A DNA stretch of 64,000 nt, from NCBI GenBank assembly GCA_006937955.1, contig SSNP01000001.1, positions 1,121,551 through 1,185,550 on the forward strand, in the 5' to 3' direction. Below are positions 22,781 to 35,227 of the stretch, piece after piece (positions within the stretch are counted from its first letter, which is position 1; each line of letters opens with the position of its first letter). Source of the stretch: Pachypanchax playfairii. Lineage: Eukaryota > Chordata > Actinopteri > Cyprinodontiformes > Aplocheilidae. The position numbers were made by a program, and so were the translations under genes. A model generated the notes under the pieces. It did no database searches. It saw only the letters and a list, made by a program, of their open reading frames with translations, and was not told where the DNA came from.

Positions 22781-25700
22781 TTAAAATGGCACCCATTTCC
22801 CCAAAATTTCAAAGCGTTTAATGGAAGTATTAATTTGTAAATCTTTACATTGTTGTTTGAAACACTTGGATATTCATTTTGAACTCTGTGTTTGTTTGGA
22901 AGCATAAATATCAGCAGAAGTTAGGAACTGTTTGAAAAAGGCAGCATTCCACTTTGGTCTTAGCTGCATTCCAACTAGCTGTCAGCTCATTCTTGTCCAA
23001 TTTAGACTCAATTTCTCCAAACTGAGGTAATTCAGGAAGAATCTGTGATAGCTTAAATATCATTTAAACACTTATTAACATCTATTCACTGTTGTGAGTT
23101 CTGTCTTGGCATAATTCCATGTAAAAAAAGCAGTAAAAGTGAGGCAAATCTACAATTTGGACATTTTAATGACAATTTTTGTAAAACCTTGCATCAATGT
23201 CAGACTCCATGAACTTTGATTTGTTTTCAACAGCCGAACCTTTGGATTAATTTAATGAAAGATTCAATCACTTCAACTTGCACCGCTAGATTTAGCTTTA
23301 TGGAAAATGACAAGCAGCACTGGCAGACCACCATTAAGATAAAGGATATTGCTTCCCTTGTCAGTTTTTCGGAAGTTTACGTCCAACAGAGGTGCAAACA
23401 TCAGAGTTATGGCATGATTGTTTTTTTTCTTGTGGTCTTCCAAAACCCCAAACAACACATCAAATGATTAAACAGGTTGAGACAGGGGTGTTGGGATTAG
23501 TAACCTACCAGGTATGCTTGTCATTTCACAGCAGGAAACAGAGTTAACAAACAGGAAGAGTTGTGGGACCGAATGTGATAGTGTTACATGATGAGGAGAA
23601 TACACATCTGGAGACAATTAGCAGATAAATGACTTGCTCAGCCCCCATGTTATCATCAACATCATACCCTCAAGATGATCAAGCCCACTTGAGGCAAGAT
23701 GAGTGAAGCACATCCCTGTTTTTTAGGGCTTAGGTGCAATATTTAATATTCAACGTACAAGCACCTCAAAGCTCTTGATTATTCCATCTTCAGATGTACT
23801 GCAGCTGCACTTTTTCATACATTCATTCACTGCCCATCATTAAGGTGCCTTCGAGGTCATTCATTCATTCCTTTCAGTCCTAAAAGGGATGACTTTCAAA
23901 CTATGAAAAATGGTCATCGGTGCAATAAAATTATTTTAAATGCAAATAACAAACTGACAATTTATTCCAATGTGTGAAGAATTTGTTAAAACTTTAAGAA
24001 AAAAATGAACTGGATTTATATTAATATTCCCTCTAGACTGGTGATTTTATTTGTGAATCTAGACTTTTAAATAGGTCAGGTAGATTTGTAATACCCTGGT
24101 ATCACTTTTGAGTATAGGCCTTGTGTTTTCATGTTGTCTTGAGATACGTGGCATTAAAAATAGAACGTCTCAGCATCACCCCTTTACATATTTGATGTAC
24201 ATGTAGCTTGATCACCAAGTTGCCATGAGTTTATTGACTATCAGTAAACTCTGTGAGTGACTTTGAAACGTCACATATACCTCCTTAATAACCTGCTTTA
24301 ATAACAAAAGTTCAAAACCAGTTACAAATAAATATGTCAGAGAATCTCACGCAAATGCTGCAACTGCACCGCCGTGGTACTGAGGTTCTTTCATACACAA
24401 TAGGCACTTCTATTGCTTGTCTTTGCATCCATCAAATCACAGACATATTCTTTTGTGTTCTTCGTATCAGGTACATATGTCGTTGTTTGGTTGCTTCTGT
24501 GTACATACTGCATTACCGGAGTATAGGTACTGGTATAGGTATTATACTGGCAACATTTACACAGTATTTATGTGGGAATGGAAGTGCACAGTGATTGGTT
24601 ACATGTATCTGTACAAGACCAACATATTCTACTTGTTTTTTATTCCACAAACATGATGATGCAGCTTTAGTTTAGATTTTTACTCAAAGACGAGTCAAAC
24701 AGAAGGCGACTAGTCGAAATATGAGAGAGTTGAAGCAAGAAGAGAAGATCCAGAGGTGGTCATGAGACCAAGACTATGTGCTGGCAGAAGATTGTAATTC
24801 AGACATTATCACAGCTTCATCAAAGAACTGTAGCAAGAAGCTGCTGAAGACTGCCACAAGAATAAGGAAAGACAAAAGGGTCACAATGTACATAATTTGA
24901 AATCAGACTGTAAAACACTCTGTACTGTACATATTGTACATTGTCATTTCTTTATATTTTGCTTTCCAAGGAACCAGACCGTTCAAATAATAATTTAAAG
25001 TAATCTTTCAAAGTTTTTCTTTGAACATTCAAATATAGAGAAATAGAAAAGAAACTGGAATACTGTAAAACTTTTGAACAGTGTGAAATCCAGAAGTTCT
25101 TCTTGTGCCTAAAAGATGTCAAAACAAATAATGTGGTTCTCGCTCTGTATATTCTTAGTTATCCAGGACACGGCGATCCTAAGAGTTTTAAAAAAACTGG
25201 ACCACTTTTTCGATTTATTTCATCCAAAATGTTGGCTTAAAACAAACAAGTGGACTATAATTTATATGATTATTAATTTCATGGCTGCATGAATGAGATT
25301 ATTCTCGAGGCTGCGGACGGCAAAGACCGGCGCTTGATTTGTTTACTTGCTAATGACAAATTTTCAGATGCAAGGCTGAAAAAAAAACCTGGAGATGAAG
25401 AACATTGTCTTATCATATTATTTTGCCAGCAGGCAGCTAAATGATGAGATATTGTTTGAAAGCCAGATGGCTCTTATTAAATGCTAGGTGGCTTATTTAA
25501 CGGTGTTTAACAGACACTACTCGGCCTTTCAAAGCGTGCAGATTGTGACCCATTTGGCTTTCCATGCCGATACACTGCAGCAGCATCATTAGTTATAATA
25601 AAATGCCACACAAACAAAATTATAGGATAGTATTGCTGCAGCAACGTAACATATGCCACCCTTGTAATGAAATGGAAATGTCCCCTCCTTTCAATCTAAT

Positions 25701-26974
25701 ACATACAGAATCTATGTACCAGGAAACCATCATGAACATCACATCTACATCATATCCATCACAAGACTTGATGCTTTGAAAATTTAGCTTAATTACTTTA
25801 AGTTTGAACCCATGAAAAAGCTGATTCTGGATTTGCTAACATGCATGTCAAAATGAAATGTTCACTTAAAAGACTTAAAATGCCAAATTAGGTTTGCGTA
25901 ACTTATTTATTTATGAGAGTGAAATCAAATTAATTTTGGTCAACCTTGGAAATAATAATAATAATAAAAAAAACAGCTTTTTTAAAACCACACATCAACT
26001 TTGTCAGTTTGTTATTTGTTTAAATTATATAAATTACTATATAAATCATGTGTTCTTTTACATTAAACTCTCAAATATTGGGATGCGTGCCGGTCCGCAC
26101 GGTAATTATTTCCACAAGTTTAAAAAATAAGACTTTTAGGACTTTTCAGAAAAAAAAAAAAAATCTCATTGTAGTACAACATGGCTACAAAACTACAGTT
26201 ATGTTTATATTCCACACAAGCCAACATTTGCATGTTTTACCATTTCTTTGATGGTGATTCATCAAAGCTACTGTTAGTTACCCGCACTTGCAGTCTGCTG
26301 ACAGGACAACAGCCGAATTCTCCGGATTGACTCACCGCTTTGCTTTTCTTTGAACGCGGCTTCATTTACAATTCTATCGCGCTCACCCACTAAAATCCAC
26401 TACATTGTCCCCAAACAGTATGTACTGCAGGCCCCTTGAGACTGGCAGACAATAGACTGAATCTTTGACTGATGAAAGAGATGAACTCTACACAGCAGAG
26501 CCTGAAGCTTGTTGACAGAACCGGAGGGCTGAGTTGGTATCTGCTACATGTTTTGTCCACAGGAGGGGCTACCATGATACAAAGTACTACAAAACTTCTT
26601 CTTCTTGTACAAAAAAGAAACAAACACTTTTTGTAGAAATTCTGCCTTTTGAACAACAACTTATACAGACTGAAAACTGCCGACAGTATGCGAGGATGGA
26701 CGTGACCGACGACTCTGATAGTATACATTTCTTGCAGAGCCTTCGAACATAACTGGCATGGTAGAAAGTTCTTTACAGTGGCAGAACTTTGGCACAAGAA
26801 AGGCATTACAGAAGAAAATAAGAAGTATTTGACAGCATAGATGATCGTAAAACTAAATATCACTTTTATACATCTGCTTATAATAAATCATATGGCACTG
26901 ACTACTGTTTTCATGTGTCGGAGTGAGATTAGTGTTTGTATAAATCATTGGCGATAAACTCAAGCCATTGAAGA

Positions 26975-26997
26975 GGGTGGGGTGGGGTGGGGGTGGG
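26975..26997 (+). repeat. G-run cluster with G-quadruplex potential
   Basis: Five consecutive G runs separated by single T on the + strand. This is about 480 bp beyond the grik2 stop, so grik2 RNA would carry the C-rich complement. Confidence 0.6.
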
Positions 26998-27469
26998 CGC
27001 TGCTGATTGGGTCACACACATGGAGGTTAGACAAAGGGGCCATTGACATCAACAGAAAAACTACAATTTACTGTCCAAACAGAGTTTTCCCTCAAGCACA
27101 AGAGTTAAAATAAGTGTGTGTGTTTACATGTGTTTATGTGAGTTTAAATCCACTTTTGGTTTGGACTGCACAAATGTTTTTGTCACAAACCGGTTTTCAG
27201 TTTACACTTTTTTTTTTTTTTCTTACCAACCCAAAGAGTCCGCAGCTTTCAGCTCCTTCCTTTCAAAAAGTAAATGTCACAGTGAGGTGACACTGCTCAG
27301 GTATCTACATTTCCACAGGAAACATCTGTCTACATAAGCAAGTGGGTTCAAAAGGAATCCTGTTTTGACTGCTAACCTCACTCTGTAGTAAAGTCAGCAT
27401 TAATTTGACCCCTGTCTTGCCCCCTCCTCGGTTTTTATTGAAGGGGTCGTCTCGGGGTGTTGTCAGCGT

Positions 27470-27634
27470 TCACGCCATGGTTTCCTTTCCTGGGAGTCTC
27501 CTGTCATTGAATGTGTGCATGTTAATGACCTCTTCTGTCTTGACAATAGCGGGCGGCTGAGGCTTTTGTTTGAGGCGGCGTTGGCACTTTAGAGATACAC
27601 GCAGCTCATCCATCATGGCACTGCAGAAAGATCG
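27470..27634 (-). CDS. grik2: grik2 last exon: GluK2a cytoplasmic tail
   Basis: The exon was too short for an ORF scan but is clear on the - strand: acceptor TTTTCCTGTGCAG, then 54 codons and TGA (27470-27472). It starts RSFCSAMMDELRVSLKCQRR, continues with a basic LKQKPQ stretch that corresponds to the forward-trafficking motif of GluK2a, then IVKTEEVINMHTFNDRR and LPGKETMA. Retained features known from mammals are the serine in LRxSLK (a PKC target), the VKTE sumoylation consensus, and the ETMA end that binds PDZ proteins such as PSD-95. It joins in phase 0 to the M4 exon. Confidence 0.95.
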   Translation of the reverse strand, partial: RSFCSAMMDELRVSLKCQRRLKQKPQPPAIVKTEEVINMHTFNDRRLPGKETMA

Positions 27635-30600
27635 CTGCACAGGAAAACACAGGGGGGGGGGGGAGAAACATATAACAGGTGACTTCTTTTATGGTGCAGC
27701 TCTCAGAACTTTGCAAATTGAACACGGTCAACGTCGGTGTGATGATGAATAATGAGAACCCACCTGTGTGAGAGTAAGATATGTGGTTAGCACTTGACAC
27801 AAACAAAACAATAAATACCTTGTGGATTTTTAGGATCTAGACTCTATGAAAGTGTATAATATTCACATTGTCCGTGAAAAGAAGAATGCATCACGATCTT
27901 CAGCTGTGACATTTTGCATGGATTGATCAACACAGGGCCGGCCCTGAGCTGCATGGTGCCCTAGGCGAAAAAGGATTTTGGCGCCCCCAACTGCCCAGAA
28001 CAGAAACAACGTAACTCAATAGCTGGATTACATTGCAAACAATTCTTATTTAAACTAAAATAAACAGTAGAACAGTAGTAGATAGATATAGATATTTAAT
28101 TATTACTTAGTTTGCTCTTTACATGAGATAAATGGTGTGTCCAAAAAAAAAAAAGATAGAATTTGGCACCCCCTCCAGCAGAGGGCGCCCTAGGCAATTG
28201 CCTAATCTGCCTATGCCCAGAACCGGCCCTGGATCAACATGATAGATAAAGACAGAACATCAGTTATTCAGATATTTGTATTTTCTTAGCTTCAGATGCT
28301 TGAAATAATTAACTGACAGTAATGATGTAAAAACCTTTACTTCTTACTTACCGCTGCTAGTGCAACATTTAATAGATAATGACGCTTTCAGGAATTATCA
28401 CTGCAAATTTAAGAGACTGAAAAGACACTGAAAGTACATTTAGTTGTACCAAATCTTTAATCTTTTGTTTCATTTCTGAACTTTCTTTTTAAAAAAAAAA
28501 ACCAAACATTATAAAATTCTCTCTCTACACGTCTCTGTTCCGGATATCTCGCTGTCAGATTCACTGTCACACAAAAGTCTAAATATTGTTTCACAGCCTT
28601 TTTTCTCCGTGCCAAGAGCTAAATCCAGAAAGAAACATGTAAGAAAATGTAACGACGGTACCTCGAGGACAACATATCCACTTAAGAAGATTAAATCCCA
28701 AAATATTGGTAACCCGTTTAAAACATCTCGGCGTTATGTAACATAATATGAGCTTCTGTTTGTTTCTGAATTATGTACATGTGCTGTAAAATCCTATAAA
28801 ACGTCAGTATGCCTCTGCACCAACTTCGCCAAATCCAATTCCAATGCATCCCTGTCCTGATTATGCAAAAAGCAATTCAAATTCAAAGGGTGTAGGAGGG
28901 GAGAAGATATAAAAGAAATGCAATATCATTCAGATATGAAGCTATTATTTTTTTGTTTGTGGATGTATATGTGTGGGTGTGTGAGATCGGTATCTTTGGA
29001 GGGCTTAGGCGTCAGGTATTTTTTGTTTTTCCTCCATTTTTACGAAAAAAAAAGACCGAGACACTGTTATTTATTTAAAAAGTAAATTGATTAAGGGAAT
29101 AAAAAGTACAAGAGGGGAAAGAAAATAAATTGTAAAAAACATGATGAAGGGTAAAAAAAAACAAAAAACATCTGGTGATGTTAGAATCGAGGAGGCTGGT
29201 TGGGAGGGAAGGGAGAGGTTTGTTGTCTGTATGCAAATTACTGGCACCTTGGAAGCCTAGAAATCATGGCATTTGCAAATCATCTGAATATTGTGACCCA
29301 GTCCTGCAGCTCTTGATTAATGATAGCTGAGATGTGCTCTGAAATATATGCAGTATGCAAAAGAAGCTTAAAATAATAACAATGGTGATATAGTAACACG
29401 CTGCTGCGCTTCGCTAATTCTCTGGATGTAAATAATTAAAGGGTTCCATCAAGGGACTTTTAAAAATTATGTTGAAATACAATTGCACATATTAACGTGC
29501 ACTAAAATAAATACTCCATTCTGTGTGATGAATCATGTGCACCCATGTGTACTAAATTGGAGCACGGAGAAAAGACTGTGAAGTATATTTAGTCTCTTTC
29601 CAGAAAGATAACCGGAGGGGCTAGTAATGCTGCAGAAATGGTGCATGGTATGCAGATTAAAAGGTATTTTTTGCACGCAGGGGTAATTATACTCAGGTGG
29701 CCACATTTAAAGAGACAAGAGTTGCTGTAAGTGTTCTGTGACAGGGGATAATGCACCATAATGATACTGATGTGACAATTAAGAGACATTTTTGACGGTA
29801 TTGATCAACCTAGAATTCGAAAGGTGATGATAAAAAGTCCTATGTAAAGTCCAAAACCTTTTACCAACAACAAAAGTACCAGAAAAAGTACCCAAAGTTC
29901 AAACACTTCAAACAAGTGAAGGGATTCAGTGAGTAAAAGCCACCATAGTTGACTTTTAACGCCCTTGAAACCCACTGAGGGGATTCACAGGTTTTATGTC
30001 CCAAGTTCATTAAAACTGTAACATTTTGGTAAGAGCCCCCTTCACACTGGATAATGACCCTGTTATGTTCTCCACAACCTACATTTGACTTGTTAGAATG
30101 TGGCTGGATTGCAAACAATTAGGAAAACCTTCAGTGCAAACTTTGCTGCTAGTGTTTTACAAACAGTTCATGTAATTTGGTTTTTCTGGAGTCATGTGTC
30201 CGATTCCTTGTGTTTGTGCAACATACATGAACTTCATCCTGTTTCATTTAGATTTTCTCCATCCCTGACATGCTCTCTGAACCCTCACCATGTTCCAAAC
30301 AGCTGTAGCAAGTTATCATAACAATCTTCCAATGTTCACGTATGACTCTCTAAGACCTCGTAGCATGCCAGAAGATGATGCTACGCTAGCACGATGCTAA
30401 CTTGTGATGAGGTCAACATGACCCCATCATGCATAAGCTTCCACCACCACCACCTCTTCCAACCAGGGTCCCAATGTGCTGCCACTTTGATTATGAAACA
30501 CCATGACTTCGCTATGTAAGACCTGTCATGCTGCTTTATGGGAATGTGGGAAGACTTTACCATCACCCTGCACATTTTGGCTGATTTGTGACATCATCGC

Positions 30601-30787
30601 AAGACCTAAGGAACGATCTCAGTGTATGTTTTAAAGCCACCACAGAGATCTTACCAAGTACTTCAACATAAACAATTATGTTGGGATAACAGCTGTTTTC
30701 ATTACAGCATCTCTCTCACAGTTTTGAACATCATCAGTAAAACTGCAGCCATGGAATCAGAAGCATCTCCTCAAACGACTCCTGTAC
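27635..30787 (-). other. grik2: grik2 intron between M4 and tail exons
   Basis: About 3.15 kb with donor GTACAG after the GluK2 AELEK sequence. It hosts a hAT MITE (27933-28231). I saw no exon matching the mammalian GluK2b alternative tail. Reading through the donor would add 17 residues before a stop at 30734; this is treated as intron. Confidence 0.85.
27933..28231. mobile_element. hAT-type MITE with 8-bp target site duplication
   Basis: The inverted ends CAGGGCCGG / CCGGCCCTG are flanked by identical GATCAACA on both sides (27925-27932 and 28232-28239). An 8-bp duplication and CAGGG-type ends are diagnostic of hAT. It contains GGTGCCCTAGGCGA and GGGCGCCCTAGGCAA motifs typical of this fish family. 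The element is 299 bp with no coding capacity. Confidence 0.92.
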
Positions 30788-31038
30788 CTTTTCTAGCTCG
30801 GCGTTCTGTTTCGACTTGTACAGGACCTCCCCAACAGCGACGAACACAGACAGCACCAGGCCCGCGGCCAGCACAATGAAGATCCCTCCGATGTTCTGGA
30901 CTCCCAGAGCGCTCGCCTCTTTGCTCTCCTCCTCGGGACAGCCGTTGCCTCTCCACCACTTCTCCTTCATCATGTGCAGTTTCCCTTCCTCTTGCAGCTG
31001 CAGGATGGCTATTGTGATCTTGTCTCTGTATGGGGAGC
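30788..31038 (-). CDS. grik2: grik2 exon: end of S2 lobe, M4 and start of tail
   Basis: The acceptor is TTTTTCTATCCACAG; the first two bases complete the Gly codon of TPMG|SPYRDK. It encodes the end of ligand-binding lobe S2 (SPYRDKITIAILQLQEEGK, LHMMKEKWWRGNGCPEEESK), then transmembrane segment M4 (IGGIFIVLAAGLVLSVFVAV) and the first cytoplasmic residues to AELEK. The length, 251 nt, agrees with the phases on both sides. Relative to mammals, the membrane-proximal GEFLYKSKKN reads GEVLYKSKQN here. Confidence 0.96.
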
Positions 31039-34000
31039 CTGTGGATAGAAAAACACAACGTGAGACTGGGGTGCACGGATAATAACTGGATATATATATA
31101 TATATCTAAAGAGAAAACTGTGCCTAGTACTGCCTTTGTTTTTTTGTTGGTGGGTGTCTGAAACACTTTAAGGCTTGTGATCATAAAACCTGTCATGTTC
31201 TTGTTGGCTTCTTTTGAGAGGGAGTTCTTTTTTTTTTTTTGTAAGTCCTTCTTCAAATCCGACTAATCCGTATTTTCACAGAGCGATTCCAAAAATTCTC
31301 ACTCATCTCTGCAGCATGCGAATTATAATGTGCAGGGAGTTGGCAGCAATAATTTGGCTTTGTGTGGCAGAGCTGCTGTTGGTTTTGATGAATTAGCTGC
31401 TGTTTGCAGGAGCTTTTCTATGACAAAAATAGAGCTGATAAACAGAGGAGCCTAGTGGGGGTGAGCATAGAGTTTCTCCATCACTGCGTGTTTTTTTTGT
31501 TGTTTTTTTTAATGCATGTTGAGTAAAATAAATAAATAAATCAAAAGAAAGAGGAGAAAGCACCAGGATGAGTGACTTTTCGGCTAAAAGGTGCGATCAA
31601 AGAAGCAGCAGTAGCCAGGAGATGCAGTGCAAACATCCTGCCTCATTTTGACTAAAAAAGATCAACACTTCCTGTTTTAGTCACCCTTAAAGCTTATTAC
31701 TGTATTCATGTGATTACAAACTCGCGCATAATGAAGCTTGGTTTCCACACTTTTTATTTCAATCAGTTGTCTCTAGCGGTTTCGCAGCGTGACTTGAAAC
31801 AAATATATGTTTATTTTTTTACACAATGCTACTCTAATAGAAATGGAATTTTAAAAACACGAGATCGTTTTGTGCCAAAACTCTGAGGGGATGTGAAATA
31901 AATACGACCCCAGGTAGCGGAGGCTATAGCGTCACTTTGTTTGCCAGTCTGAATCCGTTTTGCTTGTCATCTCCTTTTGTTAATTCTTTCTCTGTCCCAT
32001 ATATCATTTATCTACCACCATCCATCATCCTTTCATCTTCAAATCTCTGTGTATTCACACTGACAAGAGGATGGTCCTACAAAATTGAAAATTACACAGA
32101 GTGCCACAGATTTTATTTTATTTTTTTATCACATTCTTCCCCCTTCCCCTCATTCCCCCCTCTCTTCTTCATAAATAATCTTTTTTGAGCATGCTTGTAC
32201 TCCGTCTGTAGCACCTTGAGATAGCAACCCTCACTCGTACGCATTCCAAATTTAAGCAGTCTCAAAACACACTCCTTCATGGGACTTTGCATGTGAGGAG
32301 CATTTCCCCCACTTCATTTAAAGATGAGAGATCTATCAAGTATCCGAGTCCCCTGGTTCTGGTTTCCCTCATATTTCAGATGATTAATGATGGCCTAACA
32401 AAGCGGGCCTTGGATAAATGCTAATAGGATGGGTCCTTAGAGAGGAGGATATGGGGAGAGGGATCTGGGCAAATGGAAAAGCACTGCGCTCTACACACTG
32501 TGCATATACAACTAGCTAACAGATATTCAACTCCCGAGGACATCCATCATTCTTACACTGTCTTGCCTGAGTATTAATAGGATCACAGTTTGAGCCGATC
32601 GCTGGAGATGATGCATTTGTGTTTTTGGCAAAGGCGGTTAAAAACCAGCAGCAACTAAAAGGTTAAGGTAACATATAACCCCCTTTAGTTGAATGCGAAG
32701 GTTGTGTGCAGAAAGCTGAAAGACTGTTATAGGATTTGGAACAAGAACATAAATGCTTCTATTCTTCAACAATGACTGTGTTCCTAAAAACAGAACTAAC
32801 TTTAAACTAATAAAGTAATGAACTATCCCAAGACCTCTTCTATCACTGAGGAAACATTCTGCAGGCTGTAATTTGCCTATTGAGCAATGAATGGGAGAAT
32901 TAGAAGCAGAAATGGGTTAGCGGGCAGTAATAGCTTTGAGATTAGACATTTTAATTAGACGCTATAATGCATTTAAATACTAAACTGCTTATTGCTAAAT
33001 TTGCATGGTTTTGATTTAGACTTTGTCCTACCGTTGACACATTGAATCAACACAGGGATAAAAAAAGATTCATGCTATAGCTATGCTCATTTCAAGGGCA
33101 TCACTATAACTACTTCTGCACTTACGGGGCCACAGTGAGACCATATTTCACAGCTTCACCTCGACTTTTCTTATTGCCAAGGCAATGACTGCATCCCCGC
33201 AGATTCATAACTACCCCGTACTAATCAGCAGGAGTCATGTCCAGATGTGGGTGGCCAGATATAATTTTCTGTATTTTGATGGCCGGATGATAAACGCCAT
33301 GATTACAGCTGTTAAAAGGGTTCTCAGTGGCCTTGTCACGACCACTTTAACCCCTGTGGCTGTGCTCTTTGAAAAATTAACATTTTCCAGCTGCTGTGAA
33401 CAGAATGCGATGGCTTTGAGCTACTTTGTTACGTATACAGGGTTACAGTAACATAATATTTGGAAAAAAAAGTGAGTTTTTCTGCTTTATTTCAAGAAGC
33501 CAGTGGTGGTTTTAACAAGAACACGATCAAACAAGCAGCTGAAAGTGCTTTTTTATTCTCTCTGAAGTGCTCTTTGGTTCTTATTTAATGATCAGAAACA
33601 ACTTTGATTGTTTCAAGAAAAGTCAAAGGGGTTATTTTGCTCTGCTTTTTGCTTTTTGCGCTGTGCAGCCTCGCACTCACACTTTTGCCTTATGCGACCC
33701 TGAAACAGAACACTCCACAACCATAAAAGAAAAGCAAACTTTGACTCTTTACTCTATATAAAATCATTAAGGTTACACAGGAAATCAGAGGTACTGAGAG
33801 CACATTTTAATGTCATTCATAAATTCAACCTCTGCCAACCAAATGCTTTTCATTTAGCCAAATGTTTCACACCCAATCCTTTCACCTAAAGAATCATGAT
33901 CCCATCATAAAGACCAATCAGCCATGCGGTTCTTATACCTTACCTGTCATCCACACCATATAACTTTACCGATCACTTAGCGCCCCCAAAAAGACAGCAA

Positions 34001-34047
34001 GCCAAACACAGATGCACAAAGGGGATGTGAAGCTTCAGATGATTTAC
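31039..34047 (-). other. grik2: grik2 intron upstream of the M4 exon
   Basis: About 3.0 kb, donor GTAAATC and acceptor CCACAG. It contains a short TA run near 31090 and homopolymers. No exon or complete mobile element recognised. Confidence 0.85.
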
Positions 34048-34273
34048 CCATAGGTGTTCCCACTCCATAAGCTTTGGAGTCTATGAGGCCTCCAATCTGT
34101 GTGAGGTTGCAGTTGCGCTGCGTGACGAACTCGATGGTGGTGGACTCCATGAGGAAGGCATAGTCTGAGGTCAAAACTCGCTGGATGCCTTCCTCCACAC
34201 TCTTAACCATCACAGATTGCCTCCTGCTGTTCATAAACTCCCACATCTTGTCATAGGTGGAGATTTTTGTCTT
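34048..34273 (-). CDS. grik2: grik2 exon: ligand-binding lobe S2, central part
   Basis: It begins KTKISTYDKMWEFM after acceptor GTTGCTTTCAG and ends in the split Gly codon of GVGTPMG before GTAAAT. It carries MESTTIEFVTQ, whose first Glu corresponds to Glu738 of GluK2, the residue that binds the glutamate amino group, and the NLTQIGG / DSKAYGVGTP segment of S2. The length is 226 nt. Differences from mammals (WEFM for WAFM, NSRR for SSRR, VEEG for NEEG) are on the surface helix. Confidence 0.96.
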
Positions 34274-35009
34274 CTGAAAGCAACCAGAGGAAAGCAGATG
34301 ATCAGATTCTGCTTGCTATCTAAATATTCTGTGGCTTGTTTGGTCCAAACTTCTCCAGAGCAAGACGAAAGAGATAAATAATCTATGACGATCACAAATT
34401 TTTGTCAACTTCAAATGGCCACTTTAACAAAACTTTAGTAAATATTTTATCAAACATTTAGGTTTAATTGATTTTTACCCAACAAAACCCTACAAATACT
34501 CCTGCCTTAAAAGCATTTAACTTGCCGAAATGCAGCGATGCTTCTGTGTAATTAATTATGCAAGAGTGGCAATTATAAGCTAAGAAGGCATTTAATAAAC
34601 AAATTAATTAAAAAAAAAATTATTTGTAAAATAATCATAAAATCTGTAACAAAATGGAAACCATATCCCAATAAATAAAACAAAGTTGGGAAAAGCTGTT
34701 TTCTTTTTAATCTACAGAACTCTCCCTCTGTTGCTCATTTATTTAATTAACTTTATTTTAGACCCTGTGGGCTGATTAGTTTTATACTTTGTACGATTTC
34801 TGAATGGCACCAATGATGTACGACACCAAAAATGACCATATATTGACCACTGACATAAACAAATACTAATATACATATTTAAATATTCATTATGTGGTTT
34901 TGATTAAACATACTGTTGTACATAGAGCAAACAGTTGACTTCAGCAGTTTAACCACCAGGCCGTGCTAACAGGATTTTAAATGATAAAACCTTAAAATGA
35001 AAACAGTAC
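34274..35009 (-). other. grik2: grik2 intron within S2
   Basis: A 736-nt AT-rich intron between two S2 exons, with GTACTG donor. Nothing else seen. Confidence 0.9.
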
Positions 35010-35227
35010 CTTAAAGAATGTCATGGTAGCACCATCCTCCACCACCCCGTACAAGATTTTAGTTTGTTTGGCCAAGTCATCAGCTGAGTCTATAGGTGAC
35101 TCCATCCTCTCCACGGTGAGGAAGGCAGCCAAGTTGGCTGTGTATGAGGAAATGATGATGAGGGTGAAGAACCACCAGATCCCTCCAACTATCCGAGTCG
35201 ACAGGGCCTTGGGCATGAGCTCAGAGC
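35010..35227 (-). CDS. grik2: grik2 exon: end of pore loop, M3 and start of S2
   Basis: The first two bases complete the Gly of MQQ|G. The exon encodes SELMPKALSTRIVGG, transmembrane M3 with the invariant SYTANLAAF gate motif, then TVERMESPIDSADDLAKQTK and VEDGATMTFFK, where the Ala-Thr pair contacts glutamate in S2. It is 218 nt long and ends in phase 0 at Lys before GTACTG. Immediately after KQTKI the conserved EYGA is replaced by LYGV, an unusual Glu-to-Leu change near the binding site. Confidence 0.96.

Larger units (their letters stand above)
16331..27469. other. Intergenic region between the two convergent 3' ends, including the grik2 3' UTR on the right
   Basis: No exon of another gene is recognisable. 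The interval holds the telomere-like repeat at 16.4-16.76 kb, the poly-C assembly gap at 18.0 kb, a degenerate repeat at 20.5 kb and two abutting TTAA elements at 21.7-22.8 kb. grik2 transcription enters from the right; an AATAAA on the - strand (27434-27439) is only about 31 nt after its stop, so the real 3' end is probably further left but cannot be fixed. Some unique stretches (for example 25.2-25.8 kb and 29.2-29.4 kb in the adjacent intron) look non-repetitive and could be conserved noncoding elements. Confidence 0.6.

Noticed and set aside
26390..26863. 157-codon - strand ORF downstream of grik2
   Set aside because: It falls in probable grik2 3' UTR or intergenic DNA and shows no recognisable motif.
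30734..30787. Alternative GluK2 C-terminus by read-through of the M4 exon donor
   Set aside because: The 17 extra residues match neither mammalian GluK2 tail, the donor GTACAG is good, and the canonical tail exon is present downstream.
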